Part shown: in pieces, positions 22,276-33,895 of the stretch
Layout: the number at the start of each line of letters is the position of its first letter
Position numbering within the stretch: position 1 is the stretch's first letter
The notes under the pieces: generated by a model
Told to the model about the DNA's origin: nothing
Database searches by the model: none
What the model saw: the letters and a program-made list of their open reading frames with translations, nothing else
Position numbers and translations under genes: made by a program
Assembly (NCBI GenBank): GCA_051453625.1
Contig: JBOZIK010000001.1
Span: 249,826,380-249,872,000 of the forward strand
Length of the DNA stretch: 45,621 nt
Reading direction: 5' to 3'
Source: Welwitschia mirabilis
Taxonomy: Eukaryota > Gnetophyta > Gnetopsida > Welwitschiales

Positions 22276-24099
22276 ATTCATAACCATAAGTTCAAATAAA
22301 TGATATTAAGAAACTAAGATAGGTCTGACCACTACATAACTCCTTGATAAGACTTCAAAAGGTAATGATAAGTTGAGTATGATAGGATTTAATCATGGAT
22401 TTTCATCTCATACAAGAAGATAATTTCAAGATATCAAGGAAAGATAAATAAAGATGAAATATGCCTCAACACAGAGTTTTAATATGATTTATTAACTGAC
22501 TTACAAGAATACGTATGCATCGATCTCAATAAACAAATTCATAAAAAAGGACCTTCAAGGAAATTCAAGAAAATAAATCCATATATAAATATGATGATTT
22601 CAATACAAAATGCATAAGAAAGGACTAACAAGAAAGCACAAAAGTGAAGAACCATAACTGTAAGTTTGTTGTTCAAAGACCTTCTAAGTATTTCAGAGCT
22701 CCTAAGCTTCCTAAGCTTCCAAGATTTCATGGAAAGATTGTTTTGGAAAATAATTTAGACTTTAGAAAGGAAGCTCTCTATATAAGTGAAAGAACATGCA
22801 TAACATGATGAAACTCAAGGATATGAAAGGACACAACATGAAGCGACAGTTAAGAGGGAGTTTCATAACGACTCATAAAGGCTTCCCTGGCCACCAGGTT
22901 CTTTTAATAATATTAAAATAATGCTTCACCTTTAATCGTAATAATAAGGAAAAATAATTAACAGGTCTCCACAATTTACATTTAAATGCATAGATTTTAG
23001 GAAAGTGCAACAAGATTAAAATAAATGAAACATCACCATTGCAAGCACATTTTTGAAAATTATAAATAATATTTTTAATCAAGATAAAAGAAACTTAACG
23101 CACAATTTAATATAACAACATCTTAAAGCCATAACATTTAGATTAGTTGGTAATTTCAAGATAATTAAATCTTTCTAAATATTTTATTAAACTTAATCTT
23201 TATAACTTTCTAAAATAAGTAAAAATGTGGATATAACATATTTTCTTATTGAAGAAAAATAAAGGGATTTGGTTTAAAATGAATGAAAAAAAATAAATGT
23301 TATGGAAGTGAAATGAAAGGGATTAAATGGATGAATGAAATATCAAATCCTACTATGCATCCTTGGAATAAATGAGACATAATAAATGTAAGTTAATGAT
23401 CATATTCTATTTACATAATTCTGTTGGATCCTTTACCAAGAAAACGAAAAGTGTTAATTAATAAATCTTGAAAATTCATAGGTAATTAAAAAACCTCAAG
23501 TTCAATTTGTTAAAACAGGAAAACAAAAGATCCTTTTAATTCCACCTTAATTTGATTTCATTTTCTTCCACTTTCATGGGTAGTTAAGTTTCAAGCATTC
23601 AATCATATTGAACATTTAGTATTACACTACTTCCTACCAACTAATTTAACATGTTGTAGAATAAAGATTTAGTACTGCATTGCCAACAAGTACCTATAAC
23701 CCTAATGTAGCTGAATGTAATAAAAATAAATTAGTAGAGCTACACTTCCAATAGGGGGTCATAGCCCTCATATAGTATTTAAATAAATTCAATATAAATG
23801 ATTATTGGAAAAAAAAATGCTAAAAGAGCCTTAAGATTTTTCTTGATTTTCTTTATCATTATTCTTTCCTTTTTTATATAGCAAATGAAAGGGGTTATTT
23901 ACTCATTTGCCTAATAGAAAAATAATCTCATCCCCATAATTTCTTTGAAATAAAGAAACACAATGAAAGAAGAGAATATACCTATTTTCTTAATTTCAAA
24001 TTAAAGATCTCTGATTCATGCTATTATTAATAAAAAACTCAAAAGTTCAAAGAACTAGCTTATTAAAAAAGAGAAAAACCTACAAAATCTTAGTTAAAC
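22276..24099. other. AT-rich DNA, no gene seen
   Basis: A TATATAAG element at about 22778-22785 (+) follows a region of short A-rich repeats and may be another worn LTR promoter. No PBS could be found behind it. The rest shows no coding or structural signal. Confidence 0.35.
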
Positions 24100-26720
24100 T
24101 TTAAAAAGACAAATGATCTCTTTATTCATGTATTAAAGGTAAGGCCATTAAGCAAGATTATTGAGTCATATGAACTCATAAGATAATGGAAGGAATGGAT
24201 AAAATATGCATGATGAAGGGTTATATGAAGGTAATCTTAAGGAGTAAAGATGGCTAAATTATGAATAGAATAAATGATTATGGTTAGGATTTTCTATGAA
24301 AGGAGCATCGTTGAATATATTTGTGCTTTTCATAGCTTGGTCTAAACATTCTAAGGATAGAATAGATAATTCTAATCCAAAAGTAATTGATAAAACCAAG
24401 TTAGACTCATAAGAAGGGTGCTCAAGAATGGATGAAGAGGAAAATTATAAAGTATTATGTATGATCAAGTAACAATACAAGATTAGAAATGTTTTCATAA
24501 CCAGACTTCACACATGAGCTAAAAATCTTGGAAAGGATATCAAAAGAATACTCATTTAGGTCCAAACATTATAAGTCATGAGAGGACCAATCTATTTCTT
24601 TTTCATGCTTAACTAATAATTCTTGCAAGATATTTTTCCTAGATGAAGATACTAGTGAGTTATAAATTAAAGAATGAGCAGGGTTATCACTATAAATATA
24701 TTTCAAATACTTAAGCTGGATGTCCATATCAAGTGAAGGATCATTTTCAAGATTAAAAAATAAATCATAATGGAATAAAGATAGACGAATAGGGGAATAT
24801 TTCTCTCATAGGAATAAAAATTAACATTATCATAGATATGTTCAAGAAACTATAAAGTATCCATAATACCAAAGCTATAATTGATAAGAGTATTAGAAGT
24901 AGCAAGGAAAGGTCTTTAAAAGATGATTGGAATAAGATGACTTTTAGTTTATTCTACAAAAACTACAAAGTCCATAAGATAGTAGTAATTTTTAACTTGA
25001 ATAATCACATCATCCATTATGTTAAAATATGATTTTAAAGAGTTTTCTTTTAATTATTATTAGAGTTTAGTATTTTTAATGTCATTTACATTAAGGATTA
25101 TTGGAATTTATTTTTCCAATCTTAATAGCTATAAAATTTAATCTTGGGTCTTTGTAATTTAGAAGGACATGGTTTTAAATAATAATACTATTTTGTTGGG
25201 TAAAAAAGAACTTACTCTTTACATTCATCCTTCTTTTGATAGTACATAAATCTCTTAAGAATTTGGTATATGAAGGTACTCATTTCATAAATTCTAAAAG
25301 AGGGATATTGATCTTCACTTTATTTAAAATGTTTTATTGCTTCTTAGCTAATTGATTTCTTCAAAGTATTAAGGAAAGCATAGGAATTACTTATAACTTA
25401 AAATAACATTTTCTACTTCATGTTTCTTCTCTATCTGTTTCTCACTTCTAGGCTTACTTTATTATATGTCTTATTCTTGGGGTTTCTTTTTTAATACCTC
25501 TTTGTCAATTTATTTTTCACCTCTTAAATGGATAATCTTCGTTTCCTTAATTTTTAAATCATTAAATTACAACACCAAATTTATGTTTATGTATAACCGG
25601 AAGCTTACCCTTCTCATGTTGATTGCATTATATGATGATATCTATAGTGGTTTAGCTTAGTTACTACATACTTTGTCTTAACGTTGGCAATGTGGAAGAG
25701 ATTTATTGATTAAATTGTTACTGTAAGATAAAATATGTAGTAACTAAGCTATACATAAACGTAATAGATTATTTTGATTTCCTTAAGGTCTTTCATATGA
25801 ATGCCCTAAAGGGTTACTTTCATGATCTAACCTATAATCCATTTCAGGATTAATGGAAATTTAGTGCAACCTATCATTAGGTATTATTACTAGTTCATAA
25901 AATGTAAAAATTTTTTTACTAAAAGTCACATTTTCAGATGCACATAGTACATGAAAAGATTTAAGATGATGTAAATGTTTATTAACCAAAGATAGAGGAT
26001 CACTCACAAAAGAGGTAAGTGGCATCATTAAGGGAAGAAAATGAAATTAGTTGTCTAGTGTAAAATAACTATATTAAAAGATGAACATGTATCTCTTAAG
26101 ATAACTAATAGTATGGGAAAAGAGGTCATTATGATTAATTGATAGATAAGGACTGAATGTAGATGATGGAAAGGAATAATGCAAGAATGAAAACTCTAGT
26201 GTAATGAAATTGAAGGAAAAAAATTATAAGAATGAAAAATGAATGTAATAAATCACTTCCTTAAGACTTTACTGATGATAACCTTCTTTAAAATGTGTCT
26301 TCAAATATATATAAAGAAAGTTACCTAGGAGAGAGAAGGAAAGAGAAGAGATAATAGATGATAAAGAGACAAGATGAATTATAAAAAGATTTTTTTAATG
26401 TATTTTCTTAATTTCGTTTCTTCGAGACTATAAAAGATTAATCCTTACAAGAAAATTTTATATACTACTCTAGATAGTCTTTGTAAGAAAACAAGGAAAA
26501 ATAGTAATAAAAAACAAAAGAAAAAAAGGCAAAGAAAAAAAAGCTCACTAAATCAGATTTTATCAACCAAGGGCTAAGCATGTTTAATACTTAAAAATAA
26601 AGGGCACCTTAGAAATACCAATATTAAAAAAATAATAAAAAGAAAGCAAAATAAAGGAACTAAAGAGGAATAAAGAAATGTAAATTTTATGCATGCCCTA
26701 TTATAACTATCATAACACTA
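24100..26720 (-). pseudogene. Decayed gag-protease region of element D
   Basis: On the minus strand the end of a retropepsin-type protease is readable. A stretch MDDVIIQVKNYYYLMDFVVF (about 24960-25022) is followed by RPFLATSNTLINY (about 24880-24925), matching the flap-to-C-terminal part of Ty3/gypsy proteases. The catalytic Asp motif upstream is not readable. The gag part toward 26700 has only short open pieces, and many stops arise from TAA or TAG in place of CAA or CAG. Position and direction fit the PBS at 26721-26738. RT and integrase of this element were not found. Confidence 0.65.
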
Positions 26721-26738
26721 CTTTTGATAATAGTGCTA
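26721..26738 (-). other. Primer-binding site, tRNA-Asp type, heavily deaminated
   Basis: Minus strand TAGCACTATTATCAAAAG lines up with TGGCGCCGTTGCCGGGGA. All C and T positions are kept or changed C-to-T, and nearly every G has become A. It lies just inside the LTR that starts at about 26741, in the expected orientation. Confidence 0.6.
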
Positions 26739-26740
26739 AA

Positions 26741-27979
26741 TAGTTGTTCATGGTAAAATCTAACTATGCTTATATCTATTATTAACAAATAATAATAAGA
26801 AACATCATCCTAGGGATGCAAATTTTATGTGATCAAATCCAAATTTTACCAATAAAACCAATACTTCTATTTGTAGTACAGTCATAATATCATTCCTCCA
26901 TGAGGATATATGTGGTAAAGTATCATTTAAAGTAAGCAAAATGAAAATAAGGAGGAGTAAGTGAAATATATAAGAGAACTAAGAATGGGGAATAACATCA
27001 ATAATAACATAATAAAATTAACAAAATCATAAGTCTTTAATTAAATTCATGTGTCATTTACTCTAGCTCAAGCACGGTGGCATAATCTCATCTATCATAG
27101 ACATGAGGGTGATGTCTCCATTTCATCTAGACTTCACAAGGAAAATATTATAAGCATGAAACGTAGGATCTTCCAAGATACATTAAATAAATATTTAGGT
27201 TATGTATGCTAGAGTGAAAAGAAAAACCTCAAAAAATCTTGAAGTAGTAACATGCCTTAATCAATCCTAAGCATTAAAAGTATATAACAAATTAGTACTT
27301 AATATCAAAGTAATGCACTAAGAAAGTAATATAGAACACTTTATTATTATATAAGTAAAAGCATAGAAGTCATGAAAATCACTCACACTAATCCAATAAC
27401 AATTATGCTAGATTAAAAACTAGCTCATCCCCAATTGGACAGTTAGAAAGAATGCATAATTAAAGCTCTAATAATTTCTTTTACAATATGAAAAATGATG
27501 CCTTCAAGTGAAGTAAAGTAGGATATTTATAGGCCAAATTAAGATTTTTAATTAAGGTATCTAAATCCTAATAGGGTTATTCTTTAAAACTTCCAAAGTA
27601 TACATGGTCATCCTTTAGTCAGGATACCAATGTAAGGGGTTTTTCTTATAAAATAGTCTTTGTTTATCAACTATTTTTAGAAATGTCCTAGATGGATTAC
27701 TTACATTAAGAAGGTTCAAAAGCATAAATATGGATACATTTTGCACATAGTAACCAGTGCCACTACTCTTAGAATAAGTGCCATCATAAATAATTTGGTA
27801 TAGTTCCATCCTTTATTATAATACTCTAGATGATATAGATATCCTACAAATTAATAGTGTTAAGTTATATTATTAGTAAAACTAGATTTTCATGGCCTTA
27901 AGCATAATAAATGCATAAAAATATTATAATAATTAACTAAGGATGCCAATAAGGCCTAGATTTCTTGATGTAAGTGTCA
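26741..27979 (-). mobile_element. Candidate 5' LTR of element D (minus strand)
   Basis: About 1.24 kb pairs with 16616-17873. Read on the minus strand it begins TGACAC and ends CCATGAACA with a few further bases before the PBS. It has a TATA box (minus TATAAATA, + 27524-27531). The two LTRs have diverged by many substitutions and small indels, which points to an old insertion. The ORF at 27615-27809 lies in U3 and is not a gene. Confidence 0.7.
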
Positions 27980-28199
27980 ATTCGTATGTGTTTAATCATC
28001 TTATAAGAAGCCTTTAATATTGAAGTGATTCTATGAATTATTTTATTGTGAAGTTCATTTCCAATGTGTAGAAATCCCTAGTTATTCATTTATAATGCAT
28101 AATTTTCTCAGTATAGGAATTGTAAATTTTTCCAAAAATTAAGTAAAAAGAGTACAACATATTAAGTATTAATCTTCTAATATAAATTATTATGAAAAG

Positions 28200-28600
28200 T
28201 GGAATCTAAGAGCTCTAGTAATTTAGCCTTATATTCTACAATTGATATAGTTCTATTCTTGCTCTTATTGATTATACTCTTTTAATTTTTTTTTGAAGTA
28301 TAAAATGTATGGATTTTATTATTCTCTAGAATATGAATATACTCATATTATATAAGCTATTAGTATCCCAAATTTTCCACTTCTATCTTCTACCATAAAT
28401 TTACTTATTCCTAAAGCATGTGAATAACTGATAAAGTATTTTATATGTCATTATATTCAAAAGGATCTATGACTTTCTTAATCTTAGTAAGCAAAGATTT
28501 TACCTTTATTAGCACTATAGATCCCTTAAACTTTAGTGGATGTAGATTTATAATGTTTTAATTAATGTTTGTATTTCTCCACTTTGAGATGTCCTCTCTC
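28200..28600 (-). pseudogene. Gag remnant of a chromovirus-like Ty3/gypsy element
   Basis: On the minus strand, pieces in shifting frames fit the retrotransposon Gag capsid domain. A start like LKHYKSTST lies near 28560, an ISKFMVEDRSGK-like piece near 28390 (usual place of the YMLxGEAxxWW block), and TISIVEYKAKLLELLDS at about 28205-28255 matches the (T/S)VxEYxxxFxxL end of the domain. Stops and at least three frame changes are present. It lies just outside the right LTR of element D, so D may have landed inside this older element. Confidence 0.55.
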
Positions 28601-28838
28601 TATTTTATGTTAAAGGTTATTAATTATAATATTATATAACTTATATTAGAAACTATTTAAATGCATATGTGATTATACTAGAATATACTTTAAGTTATGC
28701 CTCTTTTAGATAACTATTCATTAGTTTTCTATTAAGGAATGGAGTTTCTTCCTCATGACATTGATTAGCTTTTGCATTCTCATTGTGATTTTCTTTACCT
28801 AACCTATCACTTGATATATTTATAGCTTATACTAATAA

Positions 28839-29304
28839 NNNNNNNNNNNNNNNNNNNNNNNNNNNNNNNNNNNNNNNNNNNNNNNNNNNNNNNNNNNNNN
28901 NNNNNNNNNNNNNNNNNNNNNNNNNNNNNNNNNNNNNNNNNNNNNNNNNNNNNNNNNNNNNNNNNNNNNNNNNNNNNNNNNNNNNNNNNNNNNNNNNNNN
29001 NNNNNNNNNNNNNNNNNNNNNNNNNNNNNNNNNNNNNNNNNNNNNNNNNNNNNNNNNNNNNNNNNNNNNNNNNNNNNNNNNNNNNNNNNNNNNNNNNNNN
29101 NNNNNNNNNNNNNNNNNNNNNNNNNNNNNNNNNNNNNNNNNNNNNNNNNNNNNNNNNNNNNNNNNNNNNNNNNNNNNNNNNNNNNNNNNNNNNNNNNNNN
29201 NNNNNNNNNNNNNNNNNNNNNNNNNNNNNNNNNNNNNNNNNNNNNNNNNNNNNNNNNNNNNNNNNNNNNNNNNNNNNNNNNNNNNNNNNNNNNNNNNNNN
29301 NNNN
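28839..29304. other. Assembly gap of 466 N
   Basis: The last nine bases before the gap, TACTAATAA, are also the first nine after it. This suggests the contig ends may overlap as at two other sized gaps, although nine AT-rich bases are weak evidence. Confidence 0.8.
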
Positions 29305-30354
29305 TACTAATAATCTTTTGGATCATACCATTATAGAACCTTTATTTGTTACACTAAGTGACATCCAATATAATAAAATCTTTAAAATATAAATAATTTA
29401 TTTTTTTAAATATTACTAGAAAAAATCCCATAATTATAAGAATTACATTAAATCTTACGAAATCACCATGATTAAAAAAAGAGAATTATTACATACATAG
29501 TATCCAAGGAATTCATCAAAGGAATTATATTAATATTTCTCATGTTATTAAAATTATTATCTAATAATTATTTTAATAACATAGTTTAAGAATCAAATTT
29601 ATAAAAAAAATTATCTTTAGTAAATGTTCAACTTTAACTTACATTAAATAATAAGATATACAAATTATAATAATTAAATACATGTTAATATTATAATGTA
29701 AAACTTTTAACTATTGCTTTTCACAATTTATATCATACCAAACATAAGTATTATAAGAAAGTGTTCATGATATTATGCTTAAAGAAGAAATGTTATCAAC
29801 ACTATAATTATACTATTATTATTATGCAATATTATATTTGGTGATACAAAACTTTTGAAATAATCTTTTATTATAATGCTATCTTTTTATTAGGTATAAT
29901 AATGTTTTTAGAAACATATAAATTTGAAAAGTTTTTATGTAATTAAAGTCTATTATTTAAATGCTTTATTTGACAAATAGGAATAATGTAAGAGAATTAA
30001 GGATAAAATTTCTACTTTCTTAAATGAATCAAAAACAAAAAAGAGATGCTTGAATATTTACCAACATAGAGGTAAAATATATAATAGTGAATAAACATAA
30101 TGTAACTTCCTCAATAACTAAAAAAATAAAAATTACTCTAACTTTTTATAAATATTTTTTTACAAATAGTAGAAAGAGGGCTTTGGATTGACACCCAACC
30201 TAGTAATAAAAATGAGGTACATGTTTAAGTTCTATTGCTATTCATTGCATTGTATGGGTTTGTTCATAATGATCGAATTATATCTAGTCTTGTTTCAACG
30301 TTTCCAGTTATCCTTGATATAATTTTCAAATATTGGATATTCCGTCATTTTAAC
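29305..30354. other. AT-rich DNA, no gene seen
   Basis: No ORF, repeat or domain was recognised. The last 150 bases (30190-30350) are less AT-rich and may belong to an older unidentified insertion. Confidence 0.45.
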
Positions 30355-31589
30355 CGTATATTGCCATTTATGCAATCCTGAAGTTCTTTAGGTAAACCTG
30401 TAAATTAAATAACTTGTAAAAACACACATATTAGTGTAGACAGGATTTTATCCAAATATCATAATCCCAATGAAGGCACTAGGCTTAGAATTAGAGAATT
30501 AATTTTCAAAGTTATTTTTAATCTTTTAACTTTTAATAACTAAAAGTAAATAATAAGGTAAATGTAATGCAAGATGAATGGATATGAAATCCAAATGAAA
30601 ATGAATTAAAATCTCTTGACTCCTAATCCTTCTATTACAAGGACTAGCTTTTCTATAATTTAGATAAATTAAGAAGAGTATTCAAATAGTTCTTAACCAA
30701 CATAAACTATGAGATCTACCTAGTAGAATAAATAATACGATATGAAATAGAATGAAATAGCAATGCAAATCTAATATTAACTAAGGTCAACCTTAATAAA
30801 GATTGCCCTTATGATCTAAATAAATCATAGAAATGTCACTTGATTATGATCAACTTAAATCATAAGGGATGTTCATAGATTTGGAATGAAAAGAGTAATT
30901 GTATTAATTCAAAGAACTTTACATCCATTTAGAAATAGAATTACAATACCTTAATGGAAGAGACTAAGCCTAGCATCAAGGGAACTCCTTTTTATAGCCA
31001 CTGGATGAACATCTTATACTTTAATCTTCTGTCACAAGCATATTAGGTATAAAAGACAAAAACAAAAATAAAGGAGGGGAAGGGTATCTAAAGTTTTATA
31101 TTAAGGTTCTAAAACAAAACCCTAGAAGTCAAAAAAGAAACCCTAATAGCCTACATGAATTTCTTGACTCCATTACAAAGATATTTCTTTCTAATTATAT
31201 AAAAATAGCTATTGTCTCGACTATTATTGGGATGACATGGAGGAGGTCACTCTATGTCAAATATCTTCATGCCTCACTGTCAACCTTATAGCTTTTGTCT
31301 ATGTCAATAGTATCATCATCCTAAATGTCATGGTAATGACATAGAGAACGGCAATCTTCTTTATATCCAATTTGAAAGGTAAATCAACCTTTTGTAATAT
31401 GAAGTTTTCTTCTAAATGTGCAGTATCAAAATAAGCCTGAGAAATGGCTAAAAATGTTAAGAATTACATGTTTTAATGATCATCCTATCAGATCTCCATA
31501 GTCATCAGTATTACATCAAAACCTGTGTGGATGTCCTGCAAAAGTACTTAAAATATACCATCAAATTCTTACAAATTGGCATCGCAATA
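30355..31589 (-). mobile_element. Alpha-family LTR, minus strand (candidate 3' LTR of element B)
   Basis: The reverse complement starts TATTGCGATGCC, a decayed TGTTGC terminus, and follows the alpha LTR throughout, ending near ttgcataaatggcaatatac. It has a minus-strand TATA-like AATATAAAA (about 31093-31103) and two nested palindromes (31208-31250 and 31310-31352). No PBS lies left of 30355, so it is not a 5' LTR of a leftward element; it fits the 3' LTR of element B. The exact left end is uncertain by about 10 bases. Confidence 0.75.
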
Positions 31590-32600
31590 CTTTTCTTGAG
31601 GATAGTGGTTATATCCAAAGAGCTATAAATAAGACTCTCTTTGTCAAAAAACTTAAGTAAGATTTTATTATTATTCAGATATATCTTAATAATATAATTT
31701 TTTGGGCTTCAAAAGAGGAGCTTTCAAAAGAGTTTCTTAACATCATAATAACTCATTTTGAGATGAGCATGCTAGGAGAAGTAATCATGGTCCCAGAATT
31801 ATAAATTAGACAAATTAACCATGGCATTTTCATTTCTCAATCAAAGTATGCTAAGGAATTGGTAAAGTAATTTGAACATGAAAATACAAAATCAACCACT
31901 GATTCTATATCAACGTCATGTAAAGTCAATCTTGATGATCATGAAAAATCAATTGATCAAAAACTCTATAGGAGTACAATAGGAAGATTATTATATTTAA
32001 TAACTAATAGACCTAATATAATATTTAATATTGCTATGTGTGCCAGATATCAAAATCTCACATCTAAGCTATCAAAAGAATCATATAATAAAAGGTACTA
32101 ATGATTATGAGCTATGATATCTTAAAGGAACATCATTTGAGCTTGTAGGATTAAGTGATATGAATTGGATCAGGTGCAAGAACGATCAGAAAAGCATAAG
32201 TGGAAATTACTTCTTTCTTAGATCATGTTTGCTAGGATAAGTAAGTAAGAAATAAAATTCTATCTCTCTCTCTACTACAAAGACAAGATATATAGTAGTA
32301 GAAAGTTATTACACTCATATACTATGGATGAAAAAAATGCTCAACTATGATTAGGTATCCATTTTTTGTAATAATACAAGTGTAGTTAACATCTTGAAAA
32401 ATCCTAATTAGAATTTTCATACTAAACACATCAAACTTAGACATTACTTTCTTAGAGTTTAAGTTGAAAAAGGTAATATTTCTATAAATTTCATAAACAC
32501 TGATTGACAACTATCTGATATTTTTAAAAAACCCTTGAGCTTTGACAAGTTTTTGAACCTTCGATATGAACTAAGGATTTTGTCTCTATCCTTTAACTAA
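31590..32600 (+). pseudogene. Ty1/copia RT-RNase H fragment
   Basis: The + strand encodes the C-terminal half of a copia pol in several frames, in the usual order. The RT catalytic region reads IYLNNIIF at about 31675-31705, so the YVDD box has become YLNN and is inactive. Next are FEMSMLGEV, a TSCKVNLDDHEKSIDQKLY stretch (about 31910-31970), a GRLLYLITNRPNIIFN stretch (about 31980-32030), RNase H with an ISLSTTK-like block near 32265, and a C-terminal LSDIFKKPL block near 32510-32540. The wording resembles the SIRE/Maximus lineage. The 5' part is missing and the fragment starts exactly beside the alpha LTR end. Confidence 0.85.
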
Positions 32601-32667
32601 AAGCATGATGGTTGATTAAATTTTTAATTTGGTCAACAAGGCTAAAGAAGTCTAGTTAACTGAATTT

Positions 32668-33795
32668 TGTGAGGATCGAGAATCCTAAAGGGGGGATGAA
32701 TAGGTTTTTTAAAAATTATTTAAATGAAATTACAATAAAAACTTTCTTGAAATAGATCACTAACAAATTCATGCATTAAAAAAAATTTAAAGTATTTAAA
32801 AAAATGGAAATAATAAAAAGTAATAAAATACAGATCAGATGTACATAAGTTTTATAGTGGTTCGGGAAACTCCCTACTCCACTCTCAATGATCAGCTTAT
32901 CACTAAGCCTAATCCAGATCTCTATTACCTCTTCAAGGTATTGAATGTTCACCTGTAACCTTTACGCACTGACTCTTTCAAGCTAAGTCTTAACCTTTCT
33001 AATAGACTTTTATAGGCTAAGTTTCAATCTTTTAATGGACCTTTGTAGGCTAAGTCTCAACCTTTCAATATACTTTTGCAGGCTAAGTCTCAACCTTTTA
33101 TAATATGAGGTAGTGATGAAAGAATTCCATAGTGCACTAATATCTCACATTCTTTGGTATAATGATTGTAATGAAGCTCTTCTCTTATAGATGATATAAT
33201 AATAAAGAATAATATTTAACTCTAAATGTATAGATATAGTAGATGTCAGCTCATACTTAATTAGGAATAAAATTCCAAAATGTTACAATAAAAATCACAA
33301 GTTTTAGTCCTTTAGTAAAAAGTCAAAAAGTCTCTCTAGTGATTTCTCTCTTAACTATTTATAATGGAAGGCTTTTAGGAACTATTACAAGTAAAAATGT
33401 GCTTCTAATAGCTATTAATATCTAGAAAATATATACATAATAGTACATAATGAATATAACATTTATTTTCCATTCCAGTCAGTCAACCACTCAAATGTCC
33501 GATCGACCCTTTTGGTGTCATGACTTAGACAGATCATGTGAGTAGACATTTCGGTTGCCCTAGTTTTTCATAGCTCCATGTCTAGTCGATCCCTTAGGGT
33601 CTAATCGATCCCTCATCTAGTTGCCTGCATATTTATCTAGTTGACTGTTTATCCTAATAAAAATTTATTCTAGTTTTCTGCATTGGATTCGGTTGTCCCC
33701 TTAGGACTCTAGTCAACTCCTTGATGATTACTTCAAGGATATCAGGTGCATAGTGCTCAGGTATTAGTCAACTCCTTAGATATTAAGTCAATCCC
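32668..33795 (+). mobile_element. Truncated copia LTR
   Basis: About 70 bases after the copia pol remnant the sequence reads TGTGAGGATCGAGAATCC followed by AAAGGGGGGATGAATAGG, a start typical of SIRE/Maximus-like plant LTRs. It contains a 33-34 bp minisatellite (32981-33105) and a stretch with repeated CTAGTCGA/CTAGTCAA words (33480-33795). It is cut by the gap at 33796, so its end and any second LTR are not visible. Confidence 0.65.
32981..33105 (+). repeat. 33-34 bp minisatellite in the copia LTR
   Basis: Nearly four units begin at 32981, 33015, 33048 and 33081, each built on GGCTAAGTCTCAACCTTT followed by about 15 variable bases ending in ctttTgta. Confidence 0.85.
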
Positions 33796-33895
33796 NNNNN
33801 NNNNNNNNNNNNNNNNNNNNNNNNNNNNNNNNNNNNNNNNNNNNNNNNNNNNNNNNNNNNNNNNNNNNNNNNNNNNNNNNNNNNNNNNNNNNNNN
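33796..33895. other. Assembly gap of 100 N (size probably nominal)
   Basis: It separates the copia LTR from the 3' region of element B, so the right border of the copia insertion cannot be seen. The flanks share no overlap. Confidence 0.85.
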
